Made by a program: the position numbers and the translations under genes
Part shown: positions 55,685 through 64,000 of the stretch, piece by piece
Layout of the letters: each line of letters starts with the position of its first letter
Numbering within the stretch: position 1 is the stretch's first letter
NCBI RefSeq assembly: GCF_000429085.1
Contig: NZ_AUBE01000004.1
Coordinates: 186,001 to 250,000 of the forward strand
Source of the DNA: Streptomyces flavidovirens DSM 40150
GTDB lineage: Bacteria > Actinomycetota > Actinomycetes > Streptomycetales > Streptomycetaceae
Direction of reading: 5' to 3'
DNA length: 64,000 nucleotides
Notes under the pieces: generated by a model
Databases searched by the model: none
Told to the model about the DNA's origin: nothing
Seen by the model: only the letters and a program-made list of their open reading frames with translations

Positions 55685-56629
55685 GTGACTGCTGACGTCA
55701 ACAAGACGGACGAACCCGACGAGGCTCCAACCCCCGCGGCTGGACCGGAGGCCATCAAGGCCATCCCGGTCCGGCACTACGGGCGGTACGTGTCCGCGGT
55801 CATCGCCGTCGCCCTGCTCGCCTCGATCATCTATGCCTTCTCCCAAGGCAAGATCAACTGGGACGCCGTCCCCGAGTACTTCTTCGACGACCGGATCATC
55901 AACGGTGTGGGCCAGACCCTGCTCCTCACCGTCCTCTCCATGGCGATCGGCGTGGTCGGCGGCATCACCCTGGCCGTGATGCGCCTGTCGAAGAACCCTG
56001 TGGTCTCTTCGATCGCGTGGGGGTACATCTGGTTCTTCCGCGGCACGCCGGTCCTGGTCCAGCTCATCGTCTGGTTCAACCTCGGCCTGGTCTTCGAGTA
56101 CATCAACCTCGGGCCGATCTACAAGGACTACTGGTCCTCGTTCATGACGCCGCTGCTGACGGCGCTGCTCGGTCTCGGCCTCAACGAGGCCGCGTACATG
56201 GCGGAAATCTGCCGCGCCGGTCTCCTGTCGGTCGACGAGGGTCAGACCGAGGCCTCCCATGCCCTGGGCATGAGCCACACCAAGACCCTGCGCCGGATCG
56301 TCATCCCGCAGGCCATGCGTGTCATCGTGCCGCCCACCGGCAACGAGGTCATCAACATGCTCAAGACCACCTCGCTGGTTTCGGTGGTCCAGTTCTACGA
56401 GCTGTTCCGCCAGGCCCAGGACATCGGCCAGACCTCCGGCGCCCCCGTCGAGATGTACTTCCTGGCCGCCGCCTGGTATCTGATCCTCACCTCGGTCCTC
56501 AGCATCGGGCAGTACTACCTCGAGCGGTACTACGCCCGCGGCTCCAGCCGTAACCTGCCGCCCACCCCGCTGCAGAAGATCAAGTCCGGTGTCTTTTCGC
56601 TGCGCCGCCCGAAGGGAGTGACGGCATGA
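55685..56629 (+). CDS. Polar amino acid ABC transporter permease
   Basis: A 314-residue membrane protein with a GTG start 29 bases after the lipoprotein gene. After a Pro/Glu-rich cytoplasmic head it has five to six helices. The family marks are [33 protein letters not shown] and the EAA loop region [46 protein letters not shown]. Its stop overlaps the ATG of the ATPase gene. Confidence 0.94.
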   Translation: MTADVNKTDEPDEAPTPAAGPEAIKAIPVRHYGRYVSAVIAVALLASIIYAFSQGKINWDAVPEYFFDDRIINGVGQTLLLTVLSMAIGVVGGITLAVMRLSKNPVVSSIAWGYIWFFRGTPVLVQLIVWFNLGLVFEYINLGPIYKDYWSSFMTPLLTALLGLGLNEAAYMAEICRAGLLSVDEGQTEASHALGMSHTKTLRRIVIPQAMRVIVPPTGNEVINMLKTTSLVSVVQFYELFRQAQDIGQTSGAPVEMYFLAAAWYLILTSVLSIGQYYLERYYARGSSRNLPPTPLQKIKSGVFSLRRPKGVTA

Positions 56630-57387
56630 CCGCCATGGTGAAGGCCGAAGGCGTCCACAAGTCCTTCGGCGCCGTCGAGGTCCTCAAGGGCATCGACCTC
56701 GAAGTCGCCCCCCGCGAGGTGTTCTGCCTGATCGGCCCCTCGGGCTCCGGCAAGTCGACATTCCTGCGCTGCATCAACCACCTCGACAAGATCAGCGCCG
56801 GGCGGCTGTCGGTCGACGGTGAGCTCGTCGGCTACCGCCAGAAGGGCGACAAGCTGTACGAGCTCAAGGACAGCGAGGTCGCCCTCAAGCGACGCGACAT
56901 CGGCATGGTCTTCCAGCGCTTCAACCTCTTCCCCCACATGACGGCCATAGAAAACGTCATGGAAGCACCGGTCCAGGTGCGCGGCGAGGCCAAGGCTGTC
57001 GCCCGGGCCCGCGCCGAGCGCCTGCTCGACCGGGTCGGCCTGGCCGACAAGGCCGGGAACTATCCGTCACAGCTTTCCGGTGGCCAGCAGCAGCGCGTGG
57101 CGATCGCCCGCGCGCTGGCCATGGAGCCGAAGCTGATGCTCTTCGACGAGCCGACGTCGGCGCTCGACCCCGAGCTGGTGGGCGACGTACTCGACGTCAT
57201 GCGCGGTCTCGCCGAGGACGGTATGACGATGATCGTCGTCACGCACGAGATGGGTTTCGCCCGCGAAGTCGGTGACTCCCTCGTCTTCATGGACGGCGGC
57301 GTCGTGGTCGAGTCGGGCAACCCGCGCGACGTACTGACGAACCCGCAGCACGACCGCACGAAGGCGTTCCTTTCGAAGGTGCTGTAG
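56626..57387 (+). CDS. Polar amino acid ABC transporter ATPase
   Basis: A 253-residue ATPase, coupled to the permease by ATGA. Walker A is GPSGSGKST (37-45), the Q-loop [18 protein letters not shown], signature [15 protein letters not shown], Walker [21 protein letters not shown], and the H-loop [14 protein letters not shown]. This is the GlnQ/HisP type. It closes the importer operon, followed by a terminator with a T-rich tail. With malic enzyme next door, from memory the order equals SCO5258-5261. Confidence 0.96.
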   Translation: MTAMVKAEGVHKSFGAVEVLKGIDLEVAPREVFCLIGPSGSGKSTFLRCINHLDKISAGRLSVDGELVGYRQKGDKLYELKDSEVALKRRDIGMVFQRFNLFPHMTAIENVMEAPVQVRGEAKAVARARAERLLDRVGLADKAGNYPSQLSGGQQQRVAIARALAMEPKLMLFDEPTSALDPELVGDVLDVMRGLAEDGMTMIVVTHEMGFAREVGDSLVFMDGGVVVESGNPRDVLTNPQHDRTKAFLSKVL

Positions 57388-57407
57388 TGGTTGGGCGGTT
57401 ACGAGAG

Positions 57408-57436
57408 AGGCGGTGCGGACCGGGTCCGCACCGCCT
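57408..57436. terminator. Terminator of the amino acid transporter operon
   Basis: AGGCGGTGCGGACC and its complement GGTCCGCACCGCCT with almost no loop, followed by TTTCTCGCTTTT; convergent with the methyltransferase gene ending at 57471. Confidence 0.85.
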
Positions 57437-57470
57437 TTCTCGCTTTTCCGCCCTCTTCCGCCTTCTTCGG

Positions 57471-58247
57471 CTACTTCACCGCCAGCACCAGAGCGTCCGA
57501 GGGCGAGCGCCACACGGCCCGCGCCTCGCCGAACCCGCCGGCCTCGCGCAGCGTCCGCGCGTGCCACTCGACGCTGGGGGCGTCGCCGTCGGCGTGCTCA
57601 CCGTAGATCTCGAAGCGCCTGGCGGTCGGCTCGGCGAGTACGGGGTCCTTGGCGGCCAGGGCCCACCAGTCGGCCCAGTCCAGCGCGCCCCCGGCCTTGG
57701 CGCGGTCCATGTGGGCGTGCCGGTGGGCGCGTTCGGCCGCGTTGATGCGCGGGGTGCCCTCGTCCTTCATGTGGTCGGCGTTCATGAAGACGCCGCCGGC
57801 GCGCACGAGGCCGCCGAGCTGCCCGTACAAGGTGATGAGGTCGTCACTGTGCAGCCAGTGCAGCGCGGTGGCGGTGAGGACGGCGTCGTACGACGCGTGG
57901 GGCAGCGCACGGGTCCAGCCCGGATCCTTCAGATCAGCGGTCACGAAAGTCACCCGCTCGTCCCCGCCGAAGTACCCCCGCGCGATGGCGAGGAGCGCCG
58001 GGTCGAGGTCGACGCCCGTACTGGTGGCTTTCGGGAACCGCTTGAGCAGCCGGTCCGTAATACTTCCCGTACCGCATGCCAGATCCAGCACCCGCGGCTC
58101 CGGGCCGACCAGTGCCTCGACCATGTCGAGCATGACCCGGAACCGCTCCTCGCGGTCGGGCATGTACCACTCCTGCTGCCGGTCCCAGCTCTCCTGCCAG
58201 CCCGCCCAGTCCGTACCCGTCGTCGACTCCATGTCCGTCTCCGCCAT
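57471..58247 (-). CDS. SAM-dependent class I methyltransferase
   Basis: A 258-residue methyltransferase. ATG 58247 has GGAGGAG eight bases upstream. The SAM-binding motif is RVLDLACGTGSITDRLLKRF near residue 55, followed by GVDLDPALLAIARGY, TADLKDPG and DAVLTATALHWL. The substrate is unknown; the SAM core is a general type (Methyltransf_25-like). It is divergent from the CGNR gene with about 95 bases between starts. Confidence 0.88.
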   Translation of the reverse strand: MAETDMESTTGTDWAGWQESWDRQQEWYMPDREERFRVMLDMVEALVGPEPRVLDLACGTGSITDRLLKRFPKATSTGVDLDPALLAIARGYFGGDERVTFVTADLKDPGWTRALPHASYDAVLTATALHWLHSDDLITLYGQLGGLVRAGGVFMNADHMKDEGTPRINAAERAHRHAHMDRAKAGGALDWADWWALAAKDPVLAEPTARRFEIYGEHADGDAPSVEWHARTLREAGGFGEARAVWRSPSDALVLAVK

Positions 58248-58343
58248 CAGCACTCCTCCGCTCCGTTCCGCTCCGTACCGTAATACCCTCGAAGCACGAC
58301 CAGCCATTACGAAAACTCTAGACCGCCCCCGTAAGGACTACAA

Positions 58344-58973
58344 GTGGAACTGGCCTATTACTCGGACTACGCCGTGCGCCTGGTCAACAGCGAGGAGCCG
58401 GCCCGCAACAAGGACACCCTCACGTCGGTGGACGCGGTCAGGGCGCTGTTCGGCGGCAACGCGTCGGCGGCCCGCCGTGCCACCGACGCGGACGTCACGC
58501 GTTTCCGGTCCGTACGGACCCGCCTGCGCGCGGTCTTCGAGGCGGCCGACGGGGGCGACGAGACCCTCGCCGTCGACCTGCTGAACTCACTCCTGATGGA
58601 ATTCCCGGTCAGCCCGCAGATCTCCGGCCACGGGTCGCGCAAGGAGGACGGCCGCCCGGACTGGCACATGCACCTCGCCGACCACCCGTCCAACGCGACC
58701 GCGGGGTACGCCGCCATCGCCTCGATGGGCCTGGCGTTCCACCTCACCGAGCACGGCGCGGACCGCCTCGGCCTGTGCCAGGCCGCGCCGTGCCGCAACG
58801 CCTACCTCGACACCTCGACCAACCGCTCGCGCCGCTACTGCTCCGACCGCTGCGCGACCCGCGCCAACGTCGCCGCCTACCGGGCGCGCAAGCGCCTGGA
58901 GACGGACCGGTCGGCGAGCACGGGCCGTACGGCGGAAACCAGCCAGGAGAGCACCACCGCGGCCGACCGCTGA
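58344..58973 (+). CDS. CGNR zinc-finger (ABATE-domain) putative regulator
   Basis: A 209-residue protein with a GTG start. The N-terminal ABATE domain (AYYSDYAVRLVNSEEP to about residue 150) is followed by a C-terminal zinc finger: LCQAAPCRNAYLDTSTNRSRRYCSDRCATRANVAAYRARKR. Cys pairs CxxxxC and CxxxC supply the zinc ligands; the CGNR tetrad is CATR here, a common variation. Such proteins are taken to be transcription regulators. The tail overlaps the sodX gene on the other strand by 97 bases, so both stops cannot be strongly constrained. Confidence 0.85.
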   Translation: MELAYYSDYAVRLVNSEEPARNKDTLTSVDAVRALFGGNASAARRATDADVTRFRSVRTRLRAVFEAADGGDETLAVDLLNSLLMEFPVSPQISGHGSRKEDGRPDWHMHLADHPSNATAGYAAIASMGLAFHLTEHGADRLGLCQAAPCRNAYLDTSTNRSRRYCSDRCATRANVAAYRARKRLETDRSASTGRTAETSQESTTAADR

Positions 58974-59302
58974 CGTCCGGCACGGATCGGCCGGTACCGC
59001 GCCCTGACCCGCCCCAGCACCAGCTCGGCCGGCACCACCCCGAAGGCCCGGCTGTCCACGACCTCGGCGTCCGGATTGTCACCGAGCACCCACCATCCGG
59101 CGTCCCGCCGGTCCACCAGCCGCTTCACGATGAGCAGATCCTGCTGCAGGGGATGCCGCAGTACGGCCACATCCCCCACGCGCAGCCGCCCCCCGTAATG
59201 CACGAGAAGCTGATCCTGGTGCAGCAGCGTCGGCACCATGGAAAGACCCGTCACCTCGGCGACCCCGAACGTCGCTGTCGGCTCCCGCCCTTGATCCACC
59301 AT
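58877..59302 (-). CDS. sodX: Nickel superoxide dismutase maturation protease
   Basis: A 141-residue S26-type (signal-peptidase-like) serine protease that removes the leader of nickel SOD so its N-terminal His can bind Ni. Catalytic Ser21 lies in VTGLSMVPTL and Lys60 in DLLIVKRLV; WVLGDNPDAEVVDSRAFG is the family's D-N-P/S-D-SR block. No membrane anchor, as usual for SodX. GGGAGG precedes the ATG. It is divergent from sodN, 143 bases away. The 3' end overlaps the CGNR gene convergently. Confidence 0.92.
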   Translation of the reverse strand: MVDQGREPTATFGVAEVTGLSMVPTLLHQDQLLVHYGGRLRVGDVAVLRHPLQQDLLIVKRLVDRRDAGWWVLGDNPDAEVVDSRAFGVVPAELVLGRVRARYRPIRAGRQRSAAVVLSWLVSAVRPVLADRSVSRRLRAR

Positions 59303-59445
59303 CCGGCCCTCCCGGTCGGTTCCTCCACCAGTCCCATACTCACCCTGGACTTTTGACCTAAGCCCATGGGGGCACCCGCGAAAACAGGTCTCTCACGGAG
59401 TAATGTCCACCCTGAGAAGACGATCACGAGGAAGGAAGCTCTTAC

Positions 59446-59841
59446 ATGCTCTCCCGCCTGTTTGCCCCCAAGGTGAAGGTCAGCGCACACTGCGACCTGC
59501 CCTGCGGCGTGTACGACCCGGCCCAGGCCCGCATCGAGGCCGAGTCGGTCAAGGCCACGCAGGAAAAGATGCAGGCCAACGACGACGCGCACTTCCAGAC
59601 GCGCGCCACGGTCATCAAGGAGCAGCGCGCGGAGCTCGCCAAGCACCACGTTTCGGTGCTGTGGAGCGACTACTTCAAGCCCCCGCACTTCGAGAAGTAC
59701 CCGGAGCTGCACCAGCTCGTCAACGACGCCCTCAAGGCGCTCAGCACCGCGAAGGCCTCGACGGACCCCGCGACGGGCCAGAAGGCGCTGGACTACATCG
59801 CCCAGATCGACAAGATCTTCTGGGAGACCAAGAAGGCTTGA
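59446..59841 (+). CDS. sodN: Nickel superoxide dismutase
   Basis: A 131-residue NiSOD precursor. After a 14-residue leader (MLSRLFAPKVKVSA) the mature protein starts HCDLPCGVYDP, the Ni hook in which His1, Cys2 and Cys6 and backbone amides bind nickel. The helical body and WSDYFKPPHFEKYPELHQL are conserved. It removes superoxide in the cytoplasm; in Streptomyces it is expressed when Ni is present, opposite to the iron SOD. The neighbouring sodX processes it. Start has GGAAGG-type site upstream. Confidence 0.97.
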   Translation: MLSRLFAPKVKVSAHCDLPCGVYDPAQARIEAESVKATQEKMQANDDAHFQTRATVIKEQRAELAKHHVSVLWSDYFKPPHFEKYPELHQLVNDALKALSTAKASTDPATGQKALDYIAQIDKIFWETKKA

Positions 59842-59909
59842 TCAGGCCTGGGCCGCCTGATCCGCGTCCGCGCGGGTCGCAGCGCCCACCTGTCCGCACC
59901 CGGTCCGCG

Positions 59910-59929
59910 GGCCGCCGTTCACGGCGGCC
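59910..59929 (+). terminator. Hairpin after sodN
   Basis: GGCCGCCG-TTCA-CGGCGGCC, a perfect 8-bp stem 69 bases after the sodN stop. Confidence 0.55.
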
Positions 59930-59984
59930 ATGACGGAGCGGGTGCGGTCTTCTTTTTCCCGGACAGCGCGGCAGGGAGGCTCTA

Positions 59985-60638
59985 GTGTCCTGGCTTGTGA
60001 CTGAGCCTTCTCCGCACCTCCGTGCGACAGCGAATGCCTACGACGCCGTCGCCGTCCGCTACGCCGCACTCCCCCGCGATGATCTTGACACTCCTACGCT
60101 GGATCGCGCGGTGCTCACGGCGTTCGCCGAACTCACGCGGACCACCGATGCCGGGCCCGTCGCCGAGCTCGGATGCGGCCCTGGACGTGTGACCGCGCAC
60201 CTGCGGGACCTGGGGGTGGATGTCTTCGGCGTCGACCTGTCGCCGGTGATGATCGGTCTCGCCCGCGAGGCATACCCGGACCTGAGGTTCGAGGTCGGTT
60301 CCATGGACGCCCTTGACCTGGCCGACGGCAGGCTGCGAGGCATCGTGTCCTGGTATTCGGTCATCCACACCCCACCGCGGGACATGCCCTCGTACTTCGC
60401 CGAGTTCCGGCGGGTACTCGCGCCTGACGGCCACCTCCTGCTCGCCTTCTTCGAGTCGGAGGGTGAGCCGGTCACGGCGTTCGACCACAAAGTGGCGAGA
60501 GCCTACCGGTGGCCGATCGACGACCTCGCGGGGCTGGCCGGCGAGGCCGGATTCGCCGAAGTCGGCCGGATGCTGCGGGAGCCGCGCGAGGAGGAACGGT
60601 ACCGCCGGGGTCACCTGCTGATGCGTGCGGGAAAGTGA
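59985..60638 (+). CDS. SAM-dependent methyltransferase
   Basis: A 217-residue class I methyltransferase. GTG 59985 has GGGAGG five bases upstream; GTG 59997 is also possible. The SAM motif is PVAELGCGPGRVTAHLRDLG near residue 58, then DVFGVDLSPVMIGLAREAY and VGSMDALDLADG; RVLAPDGHLLLAFFES is the post-core strand. It looks like a Methyltransf_11/25-type enzyme acting on an unknown small molecule. Confidence 0.88.
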   Translation: MSWLVTEPSPHLRATANAYDAVAVRYAALPRDDLDTPTLDRAVLTAFAELTRTTDAGPVAELGCGPGRVTAHLRDLGVDVFGVDLSPVMIGLAREAYPDLRFEVGSMDALDLADGRLRGIVSWYSVIHTPPRDMPSYFAEFRRVLAPDGHLLLAFFESEGEPVTAFDHKVARAYRWPIDDLAGLAGEAGFAEVGRMLREPREEERYRRGHLLMRAGK

Positions 60639-60776
60639 CTCAGCGAGCGGGCGTGGCGTTTCCGGGGAGCCCGGAGGCTGCGCCACCCGTGCGGGTGATC
60701 CGTGCGGGCTGCGCGGCGCGTCGAGGTGACAGGTGTCGCTAGTACTGGTCCGTCCCAACGAGATGGAGGGATCCGT

Positions 60777-61442
60777 ATGCGCAAGCTCAGCTTCCTGGTC
60801 TCCACGCTCCTTGTCGCCACCACCGTTGTCGTAGGCGCGGCGCCGGGTGCCGGCGCCGACCCCGATGACACGGTCACTGTCACCGTGGAGAAAGCCATCG
60901 AGAACCTGCCGGTCGCCGCCGAGGAGAGTTCCGGGTACAGCGCGGGGAAGTTCAGGCACTGGACCGATCCGAACCAGGACGGCTGCGACACGCGGGCCGA
61001 GGTGCTCATCGCGGAGGCGACCACTCCGCCCACCGTCGACGGGTGGTGCACCATCACGGGCGGTGCTTGGCACTCGTACTACGACAAGAAGGACCACTCC
61101 GGCGCCGGCGCCCTCGGCGTCGACCATCTGGTGCCGGTCGCCGAGGCGTGGCGCAGCGGGGCGTCCGGATGGACCGCCGAGGAGCGGGAGCGGTTCGCGA
61201 ACGACATGGACGATCCGAGGGCGCTCGTCGCCGTGACCGCCGCCGAGAAGCGCCGCAAGGGCGACAAGGATCCGGCGCGGTGGGAACCGTCCGACGACGG
61301 TGCGGACTGCCGGTACCTCGCCGAGTGGGCGGCGGTGAAGGCGCGTTGGAAGCTGGCGGTGGATCCGGGCGAGCTGGCGGCGTTGCGGAACATGGTGGCG
61401 GAATGCCCGGCGGAGGAGATCACCTACGAGCTGGCCCTCTGA
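60777..61442 (+). CDS. Secreted HNH nuclease (DUF1524/GmrSD C-terminal-like)
   Basis: A 221-residue exported protein. ATG 60777 has GGAGGG seven bases before it and a signal peptide (MRKLSFLVSTLLVATTVVVG) ending near AGA. The mature domain has YSAGKFRHWTDPNQDGCDTRAEVL, the metal motif GVDHLVPVAEAWRSG, and DPRALVAVTAAEKRRKGDKDPARW, the pattern of secreted HNH endonucleases. Cysteines in DGCDT, GWCTI, ADCRY and AECPA likely form two disulfides. It is probably used to degrade external DNA. Confidence 0.9.
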   Translation: MRKLSFLVSTLLVATTVVVGAAPGAGADPDDTVTVTVEKAIENLPVAAEESSGYSAGKFRHWTDPNQDGCDTRAEVLIAEATTPPTVDGWCTITGGAWHSYYDKKDHSGAGALGVDHLVPVAEAWRSGASGWTAEERERFANDMDDPRALVAVTAAEKRRKGDKDPARWEPSDDGADCRYLAEWAAVKARWKLAVDPGELAALRNMVAECPAEEITYELAL

Positions 61443-61453
61443 CGCGGACTCGG

Positions 61454-62353
61454 TCAGGGCGACAGGGCCTGCGGGCCGGTCAAGTGCCGGTAGCTGTCCG
61501 GGTTCTCCCTGAGGAAGTCGGCGAAGGCGGTGGCCGGGCGGCCGGTGAGGCGCGGCACCGCGTCGGAGACTTCCGCCAGCTCACCGTTCGCCATGGCCTC
61601 GTACGACGACACCCACCCCTGCACCTTCCACGGCTCGGCGTCGTACCGCTCGCGTGAGGCGTACGCCTCCTCGCGCGTCTGCGGTACGTAGCTGATCGCC
61701 CGGCCCGTGGCGCGGGTCAGCTCCTCCGCGATCTCGGCGAGCGACAGGGCCTGCGGGCCGGTCAGGTCGTAGGTGGCACCGTCGTGACCGTCGAGGTCCT
61801 CCAGCTCGGCGAGGAGTACGGCGGCTGCCGCGTCCGCGATGTCCTCGTGCGCGACGGCCGAGACGCGCCCTTCGCCGGCCGGGCCGCGGATCACACCGTC
61901 CTGGCCGGCCATGGCGGGGAACTCGGCCTGGTAGAAGCTGTCGCGCAGGAAGGTGTGGCGCACGCCGGTGGAGCGGATGTACTGCTCGGTGTGCCAGTGG
62001 TCGCGGGCGAAGGTGAAGGTCGCGTCCGGCGCCGCGCCCAGGAAGGACACGTACACGATCCGCTCGACGCCGGCCGCGACGGCCGCGTCCACGGCGGTCT
62101 TGTGCTCCCGCACCCGGCCGGGGCTCTCGTGCGCGGAGACGAGGAAGAGCGTGCCGGCGCCGTCCACCGCGGCCCGCATCGCCTCCGCGTCACCGTAGGA
62201 GGCGGGCGGCGCCTTGACCGCGCCGGGCAGGGCGGGCAGGCGGGCGGGGTCGCGGCCGAGCAGGAGCTGGGAGACGCCGGCGCCGGCGAGGCGGCGTGCG
62301 ACACGTCCGCCGATCCGGCCGCTCGCTCCGGTGACGGCGATTGCTGGGGTCAT
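61454..62353 (-). CDS. NmrA-like SDR family NAD(P)-binding protein
   Basis: A 299-residue atypical short-chain dehydrogenase. The nucleotide loop is AIAVTGASGRIGGRVARRL; other marks are LFLVSAHE, VERIVYVSFLGAAPDATFTFARDHWHTEQYIRSTG and TFLRDSFYQ. The active Tyr/Lys pair of classic SDRs is absent, as in NmrA-type regulators/quinone reductases. The last residues (HLTGPQALSP) repeat an internal LTGPQALS at about residue 200; at DNA level 61458-61481 duplicates 61743-61766. The end may have been changed by recombination. Confidence 0.85.
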   Translation of the reverse strand: MTPAIAVTGASGRIGGRVARRLAGAGVSQLLLGRDPARLPALPGAVKAPPASYGDAEAMRAAVDGAGTLFLVSAHESPGRVREHKTAVDAAVAAGVERIVYVSFLGAAPDATFTFARDHWHTEQYIRSTGVRHTFLRDSFYQAEFPAMAGQDGVIRGPAGEGRVSAVAHEDIADAAAAVLLAELEDLDGHDGATYDLTGPQALSLAEIAEELTRATGRAISYVPQTREEAYASRERYDAEPWKVQGWVSSYEAMANGELAEVSDAVPRLTGRPATAFADFLRENPDSYRHLTGPQALSP

Positions 62354-62421
62354 GGAGAGTGTCCTTTGCTGCTGCGTCCTGCGTCGCTTTGGGACGGCGG
62401 TGGCGACCGCCTCCTACAGCG

Positions 62422-63327
62422 TCAATGGACCGCGGTCCGGGAGCATTCCTTCGTACGGCCATTGGCACCATCGCTGCGGACGATCAACACGGCGGCCAGG
62501 CCCACGGCCAGGCCGATGGCGGTCTGCGCGCCGAAGGGCTCCCCGAACATCAGGGCTCCCCAGACCGCGGTGACCGGCGCCATCAGGAACATGAGCGTGT
62601 TGACCGCGGTCACCCCGGAGCGCCGCAGGATGAGCCAGTACAGGCCGTACCCGCCGAAGGTCGCGAGTACGACGAGCCAGCTGATCGCCAGCCAGAACGA
62701 CGGTTCGGCGGGCGGCAGCGCCGCTCCGGAGGCCGCCGCAGCGGCGGTGAAGACGACGGCGCTGGTGGCGCAATGGACGGTCATCGCGACCGAGGGCGCG
62801 ACCGGCGTACGGGAGCGGCCCTCCAGGAACGTCGCCGCCACCAGGGACAGCATGCCGAGGAACGGAAGCCCGTACGCCCATGGAGCGACGCTTTCGGCGG
62901 CCCCTGCGTCGGCCAGCGTGACGATCGCGACGCCGGTCACTCCCAGGCACAGGCCGAGCCACTGCCGGGCCGAGACGTACTGGTGCAGGAGCGGCCCCGC
63001 GACCGCTCCCGCGACGAGTGGCTGGGTGCCGTCGATCAGGGCGGTGGTGCCGCTGGAAACGCCGAGCTGGATCGCGTAGTAGACGGTGAGCAGGTAGCCG
63101 CTCTGCGAGAGCGCGCCGATTGCCGCCTGGCGGAGCAGGTCGCGGAGGGTCAGCCCGCGCCACGCGCTTCTGGTGAGGGTGGCGGCGACAACGGCCAGCA
63201 CGAGTGCCAGGGGCAGGAAGCGCCACATCAGGATCGTCACCGCGTCGGCGCTCCCCGCACCGAGCTTCGCTCCGATGAAACCGGAACTCCAGCAGAGTAC
63301 GAACGCGGCGGACAGCAGGACGTTCAT
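62422..63327 (-). CDS. EamA/DMT family membrane exporter
   Basis: A 301-residue drug/metabolite transporter with ten helices made of two EamA repeats (LLSAAFVLCWSSGFIGAKLG first; VAMTVHCATSAVVFTAAAA second). GEPFGAQTAIGLAVGLAAVLIV closes the second repeat. The ATG at 63327 is the sensible start. It is divergent from the TetR gene with 78 bases between starts and two palindromic operators, so the regulator probably represses it. Substrate unknown. Confidence 0.9.
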   Translation of the reverse strand: MNVLLSAAFVLCWSSGFIGAKLGAGSADAVTILMWRFLPLALVLAVVAATLTRSAWRGLTLRDLLRQAAIGALSQSGYLLTVYYAIQLGVSSGTTALIDGTQPLVAGAVAGPLLHQYVSARQWLGLCLGVTGVAIVTLADAGAAESVAPWAYGLPFLGMLSLVAATFLEGRSRTPVAPSVAMTVHCATSAVVFTAAAAASGAALPPAEPSFWLAISWLVVLATFGGYGLYWLILRRSGVTAVNTLMFLMAPVTAVWGALMFGEPFGAQTAIGLAVGLAAVLIVRSDGANGRTKECSRTAVH

Positions 63328-63348
63328 GCGGCCACCCACCTCGCCGGG

Positions 63349-63364
63349 TATACCGATCGGTCTA
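63349..63364. promoter_or_regulatory. TetR operator, transporter side
   Basis: TATACCGATCGGTCTA, built on a perfect ACCGATCGGT palindrome, overlaps the likely -10 region of the EamA gene. Confidence 0.6.
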
Positions 63365-63378
63365 CCTCCACTCCCGCA

Positions 63379-63398
63379 ACTATACAGATCGGTATAGT
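63379..63398. promoter_or_regulatory. TetR operator overlapping its own -10
   Basis: ACTATAC-AGATCG-GTATAGT, a perfect 7-bp-arm palindrome. Its TATAGT (63393-63398) is a good -10 located seven bases before the ATG, predicting a leaderless mRNA. It shares TATAC-GATCGGT with the operator at 63349. Confidence 0.65.
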
Positions 63399-63405
63399 GG
63401 TACGC

Positions 63406-64000
63406 ATGAGCAGCAGCACCGGCACGAGCACCGTGGAGCCCCGCCGCATCTCCATGACCCCCGGCGCTCAGCGCGCCCTGGACGCCGCCTCGCGGCTCTT
63501 CTACGAGCACGGCATCCACGCCGTGGGGGTGGACCTCATCGCCGCCGAGGCGGGTGTCACGAAGAAGACGCTCTACGACCGCTTCGGCTCCAAGGAACAG
63601 ATCGTCGTGGAGTACCTGGCCGCCCGCGACGAGCGCTGGCGCGCCTTCCTCGCCGAACGGCTGAAGACCGAACAGGGGGCGGCGGAAAGGATCCTGGCCG
63701 TGTTCGACGCCTCGCGCGCGTGGGCGGACGAGAACAGCCCCAGGGGGTGCAGCATGGTCAACGCCCACGCCGAGATCAGCGACCCCTCCCACCCGGCGTA
63801 CGCGATCATCACCGGCCAGAAGAAGTGGATGCTCGCCCTCTTCACCGACCTCGCCAGGGGCATCGACCGGGGCCGGGACCGACAGCGGGGCCGACAGCAG
63901 GGCCGAGAGCGGGGCGGCGGCAGCGCCGCTCAGCTCGGGCGCACGCTGATGCTGCTCCATGAAGGGGCGCTCGTCGCGCGGGGCCTCGGCATCTTCAAGG
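63406..64000 (+). CDS. TetR family regulator (3' end cut by the window edge)
   Basis: At least 198 residues of a TetR protein. The start ATG follows its -10 by seven bases. Residues about 20-68 are the DNA-binding domain (GAQRALDAASRLFYEHGIHAVGVDLIAAEAGVTKKTLYDRFGSKEQIVVEYL). The ligand domain (DERWRAFLAERL, GCSMVNAHAEISDPSHPAY) resembles the YxaF/LmrA-like C-terminal family that controls efflux. An Arg/Gly/Gln-rich stretch (about 165-185) is low-complexity. It faces the EamA exporter and shares its operators. No stop is seen before position 64000. Confidence 0.9.
   Translation, partial: MSSSTGTSTVEPRRISMTPGAQRALDAASRLFYEHGIHAVGVDLIAAEAGVTKKTLYDRFGSKEQIVVEYLAARDERWRAFLAERLKTEQGAAERILAVFDASRAWADENSPRGCSMVNAHAEISDPSHPAYAIITGQKKWMLALFTDLARGIDRGRDRQRGRQQGRERGGGSAAQLGRTLMLLHEGALVARGLGIFK

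Overview
The window is chromosomal DNA from a Streptomyces or a very close actinomycete. The evidence is a uniformly high GC content with strong third-position GC bias, a mycothiol S-conjugate amidase (mca), a nickel superoxide dismutase with its maturation protease, an actinobacterial 2-oxoglutarate dehydrogenase/decarboxylase (kgd), SigR-type promoters (GGAAT-N18-GTT), many GTG/TTG starts and GTGA/ATGA overlaps. Most of it looks like conserved core chromosome. From memory of S. coelicolor, pckG, mca, greA, ilvA, metB and msrA (1-26 kb) match the SCO4979 to SCO4956 stretch in descending order, and the two-component pair, kgd, the malic enzyme and the amino-acid ABC transporter (28.6-57.4 kb) match SCO5283 to SCO5258. 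The join at about 26-28.6 kb would then be a synteny break; it carries a MarR gene, a long hairpin repeat and an apparent membrane-gene remnant.

Layout. 1-8.4 kb: a truncated membrane mannosyltransferase, two tandem secreted trypsin-like proteases, an alanine-type aminotransferase, a small unknown protein, PEP carboxykinase and a hemolysin III/TrhA protein. 8.4-15.4 kb: a TetR regulator, a DUF255/YyaL protein, a large NB-ARC/TPR protein and a GC-rich 17-bp tandem repeat block followed by a dispersed intergenic repeat. 15.4-26 kb: a small membrane protein with mca, a DUF4307 protein, greA, a DrrAB-type ABC exporter, ilvA, a MarR regulator, a degenerate sigma-like protein with a small membrane partner, DUF1059, metB, an unknown membrane-anchored protein and msrA. 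26-35 kb: a MarR gene with MerR-type promoter spacing, a spermidine-synthase-like protein, a response regulator/histidine kinase pair and kgd.

The main accessory locus is 34.9-46.6 kb: seven same-strand genes encoding a Trypco1/CU044_2847 protein, a trypsin-VMAP-type protease, a MoxR AAA+ ATPase, a large SAV_2336-type protein with a possible vWA-like segment, a 65-residue peptide resembling FxSxx-COOH RiPP precursors, a stand-alone HExxH peptide-modifying protein and a TIR-like/NB-ARC/TPR protein of FxsT type. It combines the parts list of the vWA-MoxR-VMAP ternary conflict systems with RiPP-type genes, but no radical SAM maturase (FxsB) is present and the peptide lacks the terminal FxSxx motif. 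This is the best candidate for an unusual system in the window.

46.6-64 kb: DUF6104, an unknown membrane protein, a DUF4097-PadR operon, a VapC remnant, a secreted GH5 glycosidase, an MDR oxidoreductase, malic enzyme, a polar amino acid ABC transporter, a methyltransferase, a CGNR zinc-finger protein, the sodX-sodN pair, a second methyltransferase, a secreted HNH nuclease, an NmrA-type reductase, and an EamA exporter divergent from a TetR gene that leaves the right edge. Divergent regulator/target pairs with palindromic operators recur. No rRNA, tRNA, insertion sequence or CRISPR array was recognised.
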